Positions 1-8,094 of a stretch of 32,622 nt of DNA are shown here, one piece after another. Both the position numbers and the translations under genes were made by a program. Below the pieces are notes generated by a model that was not told the DNA's origin, made no database searches, and saw only the letters and a list, made by a program, of their open reading frames with translations. Within the stretch, counting starts at the first letter, position 1. The number at the start of each line of letters is the position of its first letter. This DNA comes from an uncultured Planctomycetaceae bacterium (GTDB lineage: Bacteria; Planctomycetota; Planctomycetia; Pirellulales; UBA1268), in contig CAISKG010000538.1 of NCBI GenBank assembly GCA_903885855.1, positions 1 through 32,622 on the forward strand, given 5' to 3'.

Positions 1-2
1 CG

Positions 3-830
3 ACGGAGGCGCCGGAGTCCGCGGAGGACCGGGCCGCGCGCGCCGAGCGGGTGGTGGCGGCCTCGTTCGCCGGACTGGCACGCGCCGCGTCGATCACCGC
101 GCGCGTGCGCCATCTGGTCCGATTCGGGGATCACGTCGCCAAGGGAAGCGGTCGCTACATCCAGTCGGGCGTGGGCGAGGACCAGCGCTACCGCTACGAG
201 TACCGCCTCACCACCGGCCAGCAGGAGTGCGAGGTGCTCGAGGTCTGCGACGGCGTGTCCGCCTGGAACTTCCGCCGCATCGAGCCCTATCCACCCACGG
301 TCGAACGGATCGACGTGCGGCGCGTCGGCGAACGCCTCGACGCCCTCGGAGTCACGCACCGCAAGGAGCAGTCGGCGCATCTCGGCGGCGTCCAGCGCCA
401 CCTCTGCCTCCTGCGCCACTACTTCCGTTTCGGTTCGATCGTCCCGGGCGTCATCGACGACGTCCCGGTGTGGGTGGTGGAGGGGGCCTGGGATCGGACG
501 ACGCTGGCCTGGATCCTGAAGGACAAGGCCGACGTGATCAACAGCCCGGCCGGCATTGCCCCCCACGAGCTCCCCGAGGGGATGCCGTTCGCGGTGCGGA
601 TCTCGATCAGCAAACGCGAACTCTTCCCCACCCGTGTGGAGTGGCTGGCGGTGCCGGGGAAGCGGCCCGTCGCGGCCGCACCGCCGGAGGTGGTCGGGCG
701 GCTGGAGTTCTACGACGTGCGCATCGGCGATCCGGTCGACGTCTCGGGCTTCTTCTACCGGCCGGCGACCGAGGGGCTCACCGACATCACCGAGACCTAC
801 GTCCCGAGCCTCTTTCCGCTGCGGCCGTGA
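3..830 (+). CDS. LolA-like secreted protein, 5'-truncated by window edge
   Basis: The reading frame is open to the first bases of the window, so the N-terminus, including any signal peptide, is missing; the listed GTG at 51 is not a necessary start. The visible ~275 residues are rich in alternating hydrophobic/charged segments typical of a beta-sheet protein, with stretches such as GSGRYIQSG, LEVCDGVSAWNFR and RVEWLA. This pattern (a 'was the sample coated/what did it read out' type sheet followed by a C-terminal FYDVRIGDPVD strand) resembles conserved planctomycete proteins of the LolA/LolB lipoprotein-carrier fold, but I recognise it only by style and not by a diagnostic motif. No membrane helix is visible in the part present. 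It converges on pdxA and the two genes overlap by 34 bases at their 3' ends. The existence of the gene is well supported; its function is inferred weakly. Confidence 0.7.
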   Translation, partial: TEAPESAEDRAARAERVVAASFAGLARAASITARVRHLVRFGDHVAKGSGRYIQSGVGEDQRYRYEYRLTTGQQECEVLEVCDGVSAWNFRRIEPYPPTVERIDVRRVGERLDALGVTHRKEQSAHLGGVQRHLCLLRHYFRFGSIVPGVIDDVPVWVVEGAWDRTTLAWILKDKADVINSPAGIAPHELPEGMPFAVRISISKRELFPTRVEWLAVPGKRPVAAAPPEVVGRLEFYDVRIGDPVDVSGFFYRPATEGLTDITETYVPSLFPLRP

Positions 831-1909
831 GCCTCCCGGCCGCCACGCCATCCGGCGTCGGCGAGCCGGACGGCGGCGTCGATCGCCGCCAGGAAACTCG
901 CCGGATCGGCGCGCCCCGTGCCCACGATGTCGAAGGCGGTGCCGTGGGCCACGCTCGTGCGCACCAGCGGCAGTCCCAGGGTGATGTTCACCGCGCGGTG
1001 CATCCCCAGCAGCTTGACCGGGATGTGTCCCTGATCGTGGTACTGGGCCACGACGCCGTCGAAGGCCCCGGCGGCGGCGCGGAGGAAGAGCGTGTCGGCC
1101 GGCAGCGGTCCGGCGGCGTCGATGCCCGCGGCCCGGAGCCGCGCGACCGCCGGGGCGATCACGCGGGCCTCGTCGTCGCCGAAGAGCCCGTCCTCGCCGG
1201 CATGCGGATTGAGGGCCGCGACGGCCAGACGCGGCGCGCGTCCCAGGAGCGCCGCGAGGAGCGCCGCCAGGCGCTCGCCCGCGGCGACGATGCGCTCCGC
1301 GGAGATGCCGGCCACGGCCTGGCGGAGTGACTCGTGGAGCGTGACGTGGACCACGCCGAGGGCGCCGCGCCCCGTGGCGGCGTCCGCCGGGAGCCAGAGC
1401 ATCATCGAGGCGGCGTCGTCGGCCATGCCGCAGGCGCGCGCGAGCCACTCGGTGTGCCCCGGGACGTCGTGGCCTGCGGCGTGCAGCGCGCCTTTGTGGA
1501 GCGGTCCGGTGACCAGCGCCGCCCGCCGCCCGGCGTCCTCCGCGCGGCGCACCGCGCCGTAGGCGGTCTCGAGCGCCGCCACCGCCGCCCGTCCGCCGGC
1601 CGCCGTGGCGACGCCGCGTGGCACCGCGTCGCGGTCGCCGGGATCGACGACGAGGATCCGCTCCGGCGAGGAGGGACGCGGATCGTCGGCCGCCACGACG
1701 ACGAGCCCGTCGGCCGCCACGCCGGCGGCCTGCCGAAGCGTGTCGGGCGCGACGCACGCCCGCAGCCGCGCGCGGCGGTGGGCCCCGGGCAGGCGCCACG
1801 CGGCGACGAGGACCTCCGGACCGATGCCGGCCGGATCCCCCGCGGTGAGGAAGACCAGCGGCAGGGAATCCTCGGCGGGGGGCACGGCAGGGGAGGGGAG
1901 GGGAGGCAT
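797..1909 (-). CDS. pdxA: 4-hydroxythreonine-4-phosphate dehydrogenase
   Basis: PdxA oxidises 4-phosphohydroxy-L-threonine with NAD(P)+ in the DXP-dependent pathway to pyridoxal phosphate; it is a cytosolic, metal-dependent dimer. The protein shows the N-terminal TAGDPAGIGPEV signature, the GPLHKGAL and GHTEWLA segments, LNPHAGEDG, and the YHDQGHIPVK block. These supply the metal-binding histidines known in the family. The ORF track opens at 2056, but homology begins only near residue 65 of that frame, so I chose the ATG at 1909, giving about 370 residues. This is longer than the usual ~330, the surplus being a Pro-rich N-terminus and a basic C-terminal tail. No good Shine-Dalgarno precedes this ATG, so the start is the least certain part. 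The gene is divergent from the membrane protein at 2079 and converges with the gene ending at 830. Confidence 0.93.
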   Translation of the reverse strand: MPPLPSPAVPPAEDSLPLVFLTAGDPAGIGPEVLVAAWRLPGAHRRARLRACVAPDTLRQAAGVAADGLVVVAADDPRPSSPERILVVDPGDRDAVPRGVATAAGGRAAVAALETAYGAVRRAEDAGRRAALVTGPLHKGALHAAGHDVPGHTEWLARACGMADDAASMMLWLPADAATGRGALGVVHVTLHESLRQAVAGISAERIVAAGERLAALLAALLGRAPRLAVAALNPHAGEDGLFGDDEARVIAPAVARLRAAGIDAAGPLPADTLFLRAAAGAFDGVVAQYHDQGHIPVKLLGMHRAVNITLGLPLVRTSVAHGTAFDIVGTGRADPASFLAAIDAAVRLADAGWRGGREAHGRSGKRLGT

Positions 1910-2008
1910 GGGCCGGGGGGCGCGGGAACGGGGCCGGGGCTCGGCGTGCGGGAGGGAGCCGGCGCCCGCTCGGAGGCCGCGGGACTGCCGACGCATCATG
2001 GGGCAGCC

Positions 2009-2014
2009 TATAGT
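2009..2014 (+). promoter_or_regulatory. candidate -10 element (TATAGT) for the membrane protein gene
   Basis: TATAGT stands out in a very GC-rich divergent intergenic region, 64 bases before the ATG at 2079. No recognisable -35 hexamer lies at 16-18 bases. It resembles TATACT/TACACT elements found before several other genes in the window. Confidence 0.35.
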
Positions 2015-2078
2015 CTCCTCCGGCAGGCCGTCACCGCCTCCGCCGCGATCGATCACCCCCCTCCGGAGCCACCGGCCG

Positions 2079-2648
2079 ATGGAACGAGTCTACGCCCATG
2101 CCGCGATGTTCGCCGTGGCGCTGCTCGCGGCGACCGCGCTGTTGGGGATCTGGATCGGGGATCTGCACGGGCAGACGGATCCGGCGGTGCTCCGCTGGGG
2201 CAGCGTCCATCGTCTGTCGGGGATCTTCACGGCGCTGGTCGTCGTGCTCGTCAACAGCATCGCCGTCACCTACTTCATCGGCACGGGCCGCTGGTGCCGG
2301 GAGGTGGTGGAGACCTACGGCCTCTCTCCGGCGTTCACCGATCGCGCCAAGGCGATCAAGCGCCGGGCCTTTCCCTGGTCGGTGATCGGGATGCTCGCCG
2401 TGGTGGGGATCACGGCGCTCGGGGGCGCGGCCGATCCCTCCACGGGCCGTGCCGGAACGGAGGCTTGGGTGACGCCGCACCTCGTCGGGGCGATCGGCCT
2501 GGCGACCCTCATCGCCTGGTGCTTCCAGTCGCAGCTGCCGCGGATCCGGCTGCAGCAGCAGCTCATCGAGGAGGTGCTGGGGGAGGTGCGGGAGATCCGT
2601 CGGGCGCGGGGGCTCGAGGTGGAGGAGTGGGCGCCTCCTCCGTCGTGA
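2079..2648 (+). CDS. four-helix conserved membrane protein of unknown function
   Basis: This 189-residue protein has four clear hydrophobic segments, at about residues 8-27 (AVALLAATALLGIWIG), 46-68 (IFTALVVVLVNSIAVTYFIG), 98-118 and 133-150. They are followed by a ~35-residue polar tail, IRLQQQLIEEVLGEVREIRR, that looks like an amphipathic or coiled-coil helix facing the cytoplasm. The loop between helices 2 and 3 contains a paired-basic, polar segment. I do not recognise the family; it could be one of the small conserved integral membrane proteins common in planctomycetes. The ATG at 2079 was chosen because the hydrophobic N-terminus starts just after it and the longer ORF upstream is low-complexity Arg/Pro sequence. 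The last 86 bases overlap the 3' end of the convergent ZIP gene. Confidence 0.75.
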   Translation: MERVYAHAAMFAVALLAATALLGIWIGDLHGQTDPAVLRWGSVHRLSGIFTALVVVLVNSIAVTYFIGTGRWCREVVETYGLSPAFTDRAKAIKRRAFPWSVIGMLAVVGITALGGAADPSTGRAGTEAWVTPHLVGAIGLATLIAWCFQSQLPRIRLQQQLIEEVLGEVREIRRARGLEVEEWAPPPS

Positions 2649-3555
2649 CGCTCCCCGCCGCGGCCCGGGCGGCGGAGCGGAACTGCCGCTCCAGGCGGGA
2701 AATCCCCGCGGCCAGCGTGATCCCCAGCGCCAGCGTCGCCGACAACAGCACGCGATCGTGGCTGTGAAACTCGACCTCGGGGAGGAGGTCGGCGGCCGCG
2801 ATGCAGACGAACGCCCCCGCGGACACCGCCAGGGCCGTGCCCAGCAGGTCGCTGCGGGCGTCGCCCGCGACGCCCGCCAGGAGCACGAACGCCGCCGCAC
2901 CGAGGGGCACCAGCGCCGCATGGGCGAGGTTCACCCAGCGCCGCAACGACGGGGAGGTGCCGGCGCCGAGCATCAGGGCCGCGATCAGCGCGGCGTCGAT
3001 CGGCTTGTGGAGGAGGATCGCGAGGAAGGTGGTGACGCCGGCGAAGATCCCAGCGGAGCCGGTGCCCGACTCCGCCGAGGCCGCCAGCGCCGCGCCGTCG
3101 GCGAGGCTGTGGACCGCCAGTCCCGCCAGCGCCCCGCACCACCCCCAGCTCGCGGAGGCGGGGGTGTCGGGGTGGGGGGGGGCGTGGTGGTGGCCGCCGG
3201 AGTGATCGCAGCCGTGCGCCGGACCATGGTCGGGGTCGACCGCATGGTGGGCATGGCCGCGGAAGGCCCGCTCCAGGAGGAACATCAGGAAGAACCCGGC
3301 GAGCATCCAGGGCACCACCTCGTCGACCGCCCCCCCACGGGCCGCGATGGCGTGGGGCATGAGGTGGAGGAAGGCGACGCCGAGGAGGATGCCGCCGGTG
3401 AAGGAGAGGAGCACCTGCATCCTCCGGTGGCCGAGCCGCAGCAGCGCCACCGACGTTCCCCCGGCCCAGGCGGCGAGGAACACGAGCGCCAACTCCGCCG
3501 CCAGCATCCCCCAGCCCGCGGACGACGACGCGACGGCGACCGGCAGGGGGGGCAT
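2563..3555 (-). CDS. ZIP-family divalent metal transporter
   Basis: This is a 330-residue integral membrane protein with about eight hydrophobic helices. Family-defining features are the helix-4 motif HSLADGAAL (His149, Asp152) and the helix-5 motif HKPIDAAL (His183), which form the binuclear metal site in ZIP proteins, plus FLHLMPH in helix 2. Between helices 3 and 4 (about 101-128) lies a loop very rich in His and Asp (GHAHHAVDPDHG, GHHHAPPHPD), a feature known from zinc/iron ZIPs and thought to bind or sense metal. ZIP proteins usually import Zn2+, Fe2+ or Mn2+ into the cytoplasm; the substrate cannot be read from sequence. The helix-5 motif is HKP-D instead of the commoner HEIPHE/HEIPEG. 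I chose the ATG at 3555 because the longer frame upstream is Arg/Pro-rich shadow. The Pro-rich C-terminal tail (about 25 residues) overlaps the convergent gene. Confidence 0.9.
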   Translation of the reverse strand: MPPLPVAVASSSAGWGMLAAELALVFLAAWAGGTSVALLRLGHRRMQVLLSFTGGILLGVAFLHLMPHAIAARGGAVDEVVPWMLAGFFLMFLLERAFRGHAHHAVDPDHGPAHGCDHSGGHHHAPPHPDTPASASWGWCGALAGLAVHSLADGAALAASAESGTGSAGIFAGVTTFLAILLHKPIDAALIAALMLGAGTSPSLRRWVNLAHAALVPLGAAAFVLLAGVAGDARSDLLGTALAVSAGAFVCIAAADLLPEVEFHSHDRVLLSATLALGITLAAGISRLERQFRSAARAAAGSVTTEEAPTPPPRAPAPDGSPAPPPAPPR

Positions 3556-3866
3556 GGAGCGGCAGCCAGAGCTTCGGAAACCAGCCTCGACATGATGGTT
3601 CGGTGGCCGTCGTCGGGCAAGAGCGGAAAGATCGGGAAGGGGGGCAGAGATCGCCGTCTGGCTGGGCACTGCCGATCGGGGCGCCCGCGCAGGGGGCCGG
3701 CGCGATGCCGCCGTGGAGCCGTCCGACACGGTCGCCGCAGACCCCGCGGCCGCGCGCCCGGCCAGACAGCCCCGCCGCCCCAGGTTCAAGAGGCTTCCCA
3801 GAATCTGCCGATGGCTCAAAGGCCGGGGCTTCCCCGGTCTGCGAAGTCGTCCAGGAGCAGCCCCTG
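3556..3866. other. divergent intergenic region between ZIP and glycosyltransferase genes
   Basis: About 310 bases without a convincing gene. It must hold the promoters for both flanking genes, but I see no clear -10/-35 pair on either strand. A small perfect hairpin (CCGGGG-CTT-CCCCGG, 3823-3837) lies 30 bases before the glycosyltransferase ATG and could be part of its leader. An AGGAG ribosome site is at 3853-3857. Confidence 0.5.
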
Positions 3867-5753
3867 ATGCCCAGTCGCGTCGAACCGTCCCGCGTGCTCC
3901 ACATCTCCACGTGGGGCGTGCCGTGCGGGATCGCCACCTACGCCGGCAATCTCGTGGCGGCGCTCGAGCGGATGGGGATCGCGGGGGAGGTGCTCCCCCT
4001 CGAACCACACGCCTGGGAGCACTATCTCCCGGCCGACGTCGCGCGGCTCCGCGGCCGGATCGTCGAGCGGGCCCGCGACTGCGACGTCGTGCACATCCAG
4101 CATGAGCACGGCCTCTTCGGCCTGTCGAAGGGGGCGCGGGCCTCGGCGCGCAACTACGGGCGGATCCTCGGCGACCTGCTGGCGGCCGGCAAGCCGGTGC
4201 TGACGACGTTCCACACGGCCCCGCTCGGCGGGCGTCCGCGCCGCGGGATCGGGCGGTGGCTGGAGCGGATCAAGGGATTCTCGCGGGCCCGCACCTGGCG
4301 CCGCCGGGTGGCCGTGCCGCACGCCCGCGCCCGCGGCCGGGCGCTGGCGCTGGTGCACGCCAGCCATACCCGCCACGCGCTGGTGACATCGGGGATGCCG
4401 GAGACGGCGGTGCGCCTCATGCCGCACGGCTGCCTGCCGCAGCGGGCCTCCACGCTCGATCGAGGGGAGGCCAAGCGGTCCCTCGGCATTCCCGAGGGGA
4501 CGACGCTGCTCACGATCTTCGGCTTCATCGGCCGCTACAAAGGGCACGACATGGCCCTCAAGGCGCTCACGCACCTGCCGCCGTCGTACCGGCTGGCGAT
4601 CTGCGGCGGCCCGCACCCCGACGCCCGCGACGGCTTCTTCGAGTCGGTGCTGCGGCAGGTGGAGCGGCTGGGGCTCGAGGACCGCGTCACGATCACCGGC
4701 TGGCTCGATCCGGCCGAGGCCGATCGCTACTACGCGGCCACCGACGTCTGCCTGGCGCCCTACCGCGAGGAGGCGGGGCTCTCCGCCTCCGGTGCGATCA
4801 CCTGGGCGCTGAGTTCGGGGCGCCCGGTGGTGGCCTCGAAGATCGACGCCTTCCAGTCGATCCAGCGTTCCGCGCCCTGCATGCTGATGACGGCGCCGGG
4901 CCGCCCCCAGGAGATGGCCTGGGCGGTGGAGCGCCTCCGCGACGACGAGCGCCTCGCCGAGGCGCTCGTGGCCGAGGCCGGGGCCTACTGCCGGGACCAC
5001 TCCTGGGATCGCGTCGCGGGGCAGACCCTCGAGCTCTACCGCGAGGCCTGCGGGCTCGGCGGCGCCGCGCGATCCGCCGTGGTGACGGAGGCCGCGCCGC
5101 GCCCCACGGGGGCGGCCACCGCGGACCTCGCGGAGGCGGTCCGCCAGACGCAGCAACTGCAGGGCTGGTGCCCGCTGGAGAAGGCCGAGGCGCTCACGCG
5201 GCTGGTGCTCGAGGCGCGGCCCGCGTGCATCGTCGAGATCGGCGTCTACGGTGGGCGCTCGGCCGTGCCCATGGCGCTGGCCGCCCGCACCTACGGGGCC
5301 ACCGTCCACGGCGTCGATCCCTGGTCGCACGCCGCGGCGCTCGAGGGGGACGTCGGCGACGAGAACCGCGAGTGGTGGGGGAAGCTCGACCTCGAAGGGA
5401 TCTACCGCGGTTTCCTCGACGGTGTCCGGCGCTTCGGCGTCGAGGACACGCTCCGCGTCCACCGCATGACCGACACCGCGGCCCTGCCGATGTTCGCCGA
5501 CGGCTCGATCGGCCTGCTCCACGTCGACGGCAACCATTCCGCCGAGGTGAGCATGCGCTACGTGGAGCAGTGGGGGCCGAAGATCGCCCCGGGCGGCCAC
5601 CTCGTGATGGACGACATCGACTGGCAGACGCAGGCCGAGACCGTGGCCTTCATCGAGCGGACCTATGCCATGGTCCGCCGGGAGTCGTCCTGGGCCATCT
5701 ATCGCAAGGAGCCCGCCGCCGCGGCCGCCCCGGCGACGCGCTGCGCGGCCTGA
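3867..5753 (+). CDS. fusion: GT4 glycosyltransferase + class I SAM methyltransferase
   Basis: This 628-residue bifunctional protein appears to have two enzyme halves. Residues 1-395 form a GT-B fold glycosyltransferase: the N-terminal domain begins VLHISTWGVPCGIATYAGN, and the nucleotide-sugar domain starts near GFIGRYKGHD (~218) and carries CGGPHPD, ITGWLD and an EAGLSASGAI segment matching the E-x7-E-type donor-binding motif of family GT4. After a linker, residues 430-628 form a Rossmann methyltransferase of the Methyltransf_24 type: VEIGVYGGRSA (~455) is SAM motif I, followed by GVDPWS, LLHVDGNHS (~550) and GGHLVMDDIDW. The likely role is making a surface or secreted glycan and methylating the sugar or an intermediate. 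AGGAG nine bases before the ATG at 3867 supports this start over the upstream frame. An FkbM methyltransferase follows 49 bases later, probably co-transcribed. Confidence 0.85.
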   Translation: MPSRVEPSRVLHISTWGVPCGIATYAGNLVAALERMGIAGEVLPLEPHAWEHYLPADVARLRGRIVERARDCDVVHIQHEHGLFGLSKGARASARNYGRILGDLLAAGKPVLTTFHTAPLGGRPRRGIGRWLERIKGFSRARTWRRRVAVPHARARGRALALVHASHTRHALVTSGMPETAVRLMPHGCLPQRASTLDRGEAKRSLGIPEGTTLLTIFGFIGRYKGHDMALKALTHLPPSYRLAICGGPHPDARDGFFESVLRQVERLGLEDRVTITGWLDPAEADRYYAATDVCLAPYREEAGLSASGAITWALSSGRPVVASKIDAFQSIQRSAPCMLMTAPGRPQEMAWAVERLRDDERLAEALVAEAGAYCRDHSWDRVAGQTLELYREACGLGGAARSAVVTEAAPRPTGAATADLAEAVRQTQQLQGWCPLEKAEALTRLVLEARPACIVEIGVYGGRSAVPMALAARTYGATVHGVDPWSHAAALEGDVGDENREWWGKLDLEGIYRGFLDGVRRFGVEDTLRVHRMTDTAALPMFADGSIGLLHVDGNHSAEVSMRYVEQWGPKIAPGGHLVMDDIDWQTQAETVAFIERTYAMVRRESSWAIYRKEPAAAAAPATRCAA

Positions 5754-5802
5754 TTCGTCTCCGTCTCCGTCTCTTTCCAGCCCAATCCCCGAGGCCCCTC
5801 CC

Positions 5803-6630
5803 GTGCAGAAGCTCAAGTCGGCGAAGCAGCGGTTCCTGGACCGTTTCCAGCGCGATCTCGACCGCATCGAGCGCGAGGCGCCGATGACGGGATCCTACGA
5901 GCGGATCCGCCCCTACATCGTCGAGCAGTCGGTGGGGGGAGAGCAGTACGAGATCATCATCTACCACAAGGAGTCGGAGGCCTGGTTCGGCAGCGGCGGG
6001 TTCGACTGGTCGCTGCAGTACTACCACGACCACGCGTTCGTGCGGCCGGGCGACGTGGCCTTCGACCTGGGGTCGAACTGCGGCGTCATCACCGCCTATC
6101 TCGGCCTCGCCGTCGGCCCCCACGGACGCGTGCTGGCCTTCGACCCCTATCCCTGGAACGCGCTGGCCACCCACTACAACGCCCGTCTGAATCATCTGGA
6201 CAACGTCCTGGCCTACTCCGTCGGCGTCGGCGACAGCACCTTCGAATTGAACCTCGCCCTCGACTCGGCGCGGACGCTCGACGGCGCCCCTCGGCCCGGC
6301 AGGACGATCCAGGCCCAGGTGGTCGACATCCTCGGCTTCGTGGACGAGCGGCCCACCTTCATCAAGATCGACATCGAGGGGGCGGAGTACGAGCTGTCGC
6401 GGGCCGACTGGAGCCGCTTCGACCGGCTGGAGCGGGTGTTCCTCGAACTCCACCCCTTCTTCATCGACGACCGCGGGCTGGAGACGCGGCAGGTGCTGCG
6501 CAATTTCGCCCGGGCGGGGTTCACGCTCCGCCACGGTGCCCCCCACGCCGCGGCCGCCGACGCCGAGACCGCCCCGCCCGAGCACGGCGGCTGGTGGCTG
6601 TCGCGCGAGCGGCTGCGGGCGGCCGCCTGA
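5803..6630 (+). CDS. FkbM-family SAM-dependent methyltransferase
   Basis: A class I methyltransferase of 275 residues. The SAM-binding motif is FDLGSNCGVITAYL (~85-98), with an acidic residue at the end of strand 2 in RVLAFDPYPWN. The FkbM hallmark IKIDIEGAEYEL (~187) is present, followed by FLELHPFF. FkbM proteins transfer methyl groups to hydroxyls of polyketides, sugars or glycolipids; next to the glycosyltransferase fusion, O-methylation of a glycan is the natural inference. The N-terminal ~80 residues (KQRFLDRFQRDLDRIE) are a charged helix before the catalytic domain. No ATG lies near the beginning of similarity. I chose the GTG at 5803, preceded by GAGG with eight bases spacing; the first ATG (5884) would cut the N-terminal helix. 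A short GTCTCC-type hexamer repeat occupies the upstream gap. Confidence 0.85.
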   Translation: MQKLKSAKQRFLDRFQRDLDRIEREAPMTGSYERIRPYIVEQSVGGEQYEIIIYHKESEAWFGSGGFDWSLQYYHDHAFVRPGDVAFDLGSNCGVITAYLGLAVGPHGRVLAFDPYPWNALATHYNARLNHLDNVLAYSVGVGDSTFELNLALDSARTLDGAPRPGRTIQAQVVDILGFVDERPTFIKIDIEGAEYELSRADWSRFDRLERVFLELHPFFIDDRGLETRQVLRNFARAGFTLRHGAPHAAAADAETAPPEHGGWWLSRERLRAAA

Positions 6631-6662
6631 CGGGCCGCCGTCGGGCGGCGCGGCGTACGCCA

Positions 6663-6697
6663 GCGCTCGCCGGTGCCGCGCCCCGGCCCGCGAGCGC
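6663..6697. terminator. hairpin between convergent genes
   Basis: GCGCTCGC and GCGAGCGC form an eight-base inverted repeat separated by 19 bases, between the FkbM gene and the convergent membrane protein gene. There is no T-run, so this could be a Rho-type or structural end and not a classical intrinsic terminator. Confidence 0.25.
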
Positions 6698-6730
6698 CGG
6701 CTCCCATGAAGGCTCGCTGCGGCCTCCGCC

Positions 6731-7447
6731 TCAGCGGTAGTAGGGGGCCTGCGGCGGCGCGGGCTGGGCCATGCGGGCCGCCTGCTCCATCTGCTGCCTG
6801 GCGTAGCGCCGCTGCGGCAGCGTGCGCTCGCTCCAATGCGCGTCGCCGGCCGCGAGGGCCCCGAGCGCCACCACCAGCACGTACGTCAGCAGGCTCGACC
6901 AGGCCTCCTTGCCCCAGCACTTGAAGGCCGTGCCGAAGCCGGTCTTGTGCTTGGGCCCGAACTGCCCCTGGGTGACGCTCCACAGCTCGTCGAGGACGAG
7001 GTGGGAGAGGTAGCCGATGACGACGGCGCTGGCGATCACGTAGCGGTGGAGCGGATCCTCGGCCCCGAAGGCGAGGAACGTCACCTGCCCGGCGACGAGC
7101 GCCGCGGGGAAGCTGTGGAACATCCCCCGGTGCACGGAGTACTTCTCGAGCAGCCAGGCCAGGCCGTACCGCACCGCGAGGTAGATCGCGGCGCCGGCCA
7201 GCACGATGAATTCCAGCGGCATCCCCCACTGCTCGAAGCGGTGGATCATGAGGAGGGGGAGAATCGCGGCGGCGAGGCCGACGCTCTCGCCGAGGGTCTC
7301 GCCGTCGTGATTGTCGAGGTCGGGCAGCAACCCGGCCGCGGCGCACAGGCCGCCGGCCAGGAGGCAGGTGGGGACCGGCATGCCGCCGACGTTCCACGCG
7401 GTGGCGGCATAGGCCGCCCCGGTGAGCGTCGACACCAATCCGTGCAT
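6731..7447 (-). CDS. DUF457/YdjM-like membrane-bound putative metal-dependent hydrolase
   Basis: The 238-residue protein has four to five hydrophobic segments. The motif set is LLPDLDNHDGETLGE (~60), HRGMFHSFPAAL (~125) and GYLSHLVLDELWS (~165), the Asp/His-rich signature of the YdjM/DUF457 family (annotated as membrane-bound metal-dependent hydrolases). Family members are phospholipase-like in predicted chemistry, but the true substrate is not established. The Asp and His residues face the same side in these motifs and probably bind metal. A Gln/Ala/Pro-rich tail (QQMEQAARMAQPAPPQ) closes the protein and is likely cytoplasmic and disordered. I chose the ATG at 7447, with GGAG five bases before it; the 40 residues further upstream in the ORF track are low-complexity. 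The gene converges on the FkbM methyltransferase with 100 bases between them. Confidence 0.85.
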   Translation of the reverse strand: MHGLVSTLTGAAYAATAWNVGGMPVPTCLLAGGLCAAAGLLPDLDNHDGETLGESVGLAAAILPLLMIHRFEQWGMPLEFIVLAGAAIYLAVRYGLAWLLEKYSVHRGMFHSFPAALVAGQVTFLAFGAEDPLHRYVIASAVVIGYLSHLVLDELWSVTQGQFGPKHKTGFGTAFKCWGKEAWSSLLTYVLVVALGALAAGDAHWSERTLPQRRYARQQMEQAARMAQPAPPQAPYYR

Positions 7448-8011
7448 CCGGGCTCCGGGCACCGAACCCCTCCCTGGCCAGTCACCACCGGCGATCCGCC
7501 GCGCCCCGGGGGGCCGCGCGGAATCGCTCCCCCTCGGGCTTCCTGCCTCCGGGGGGCATCGACTCATGTCTCATGTCGGCCGTCCCGCGAACGCCGCGCC
7601 ACACGCCGGTTTCGCGCCGGTCCGGCGCTGCGGGAGCGGCACAATCGGCGTTGACGGAGGGAGTCCCCCAGGGCGCACGCCCGGTCTGGTCGGCGGGGTG
7701 GGAGGGAGCGGCGTGATGCCGGGGCTTCGGAGACCTGCGACGGTTGCGAAGGATGGAGAAGGGGTGCGGGCGCGCGTCGGGGGGTGGCCGTCGTGGCGCG
7801 CCGGGCAATGTCTTCCTAAAACTCCCAGGCGTCGCAGTCGCCCGAGCGTGACGGGCGTCTTCCTGCCCACACGCATCCTCTTGGCAGGGCCTCGCGTCGG
7901 GCAGGGCAGCCACCTGCCCCCTGCTCCGCCCTGCCCCAGCGGCCAACGGCGGACTGGTCTCGCGGCGCCTCGCCGCAGCGCCCGGCCCGACGCCCTCCGA
8001 GACGCCCGGCC

Positions 8012-8036
8012 GGGTCGGCCAGACGGTCGGCCAGAC
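8012..8036. repeat. 12-bp tandem direct repeat
   Basis: GGTCGGCCAGAC occurs twice in direct succession and is followed by GGCC, upstream of the CvpA-family gene. Each unit contains the palindrome GGCC. It has no known role. Confidence 0.5.
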
Positions 8037-8088
8037 GGCCGGGGCCGGCGGGCGGGAAGTTGACCTTCGGGCCCCGTCGAGTGCCCCC

Positions 8089-8094
8089 TACACT
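8089..8094 (+). promoter_or_regulatory. candidate -10 element (TACACT) for the CvpA-family gene
   Basis: TACACT lies 66 bases before the TTG start in a C-rich context. A TTGACC hexamer at 8060-8065 looks like a -35 box, but its spacing of 23 bases is too long for a standard sigma-70 promoter. The call is therefore weak. Confidence 0.3.

Noticed and set aside
227-1330. 367-residue plus-strand ORF across the first gene and pdxA
   Set aside because: Arg/Gly/Pro-rich shadow in another frame of two well-supported genes; no motif.
2315-3937. 540-residue minus-strand ORF over the ZIP gene
   Set aside because: Same strand as the ZIP transporter but a different frame, low-complexity Arg/Pro; the ZIP frame has clear motifs.
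8060-8094. TTGACC and TACACT as a complete sigma-70 promoter
   Set aside because: The spacing of 23 bases is well outside 16-18; only the -10-like element is kept, at low confidence.
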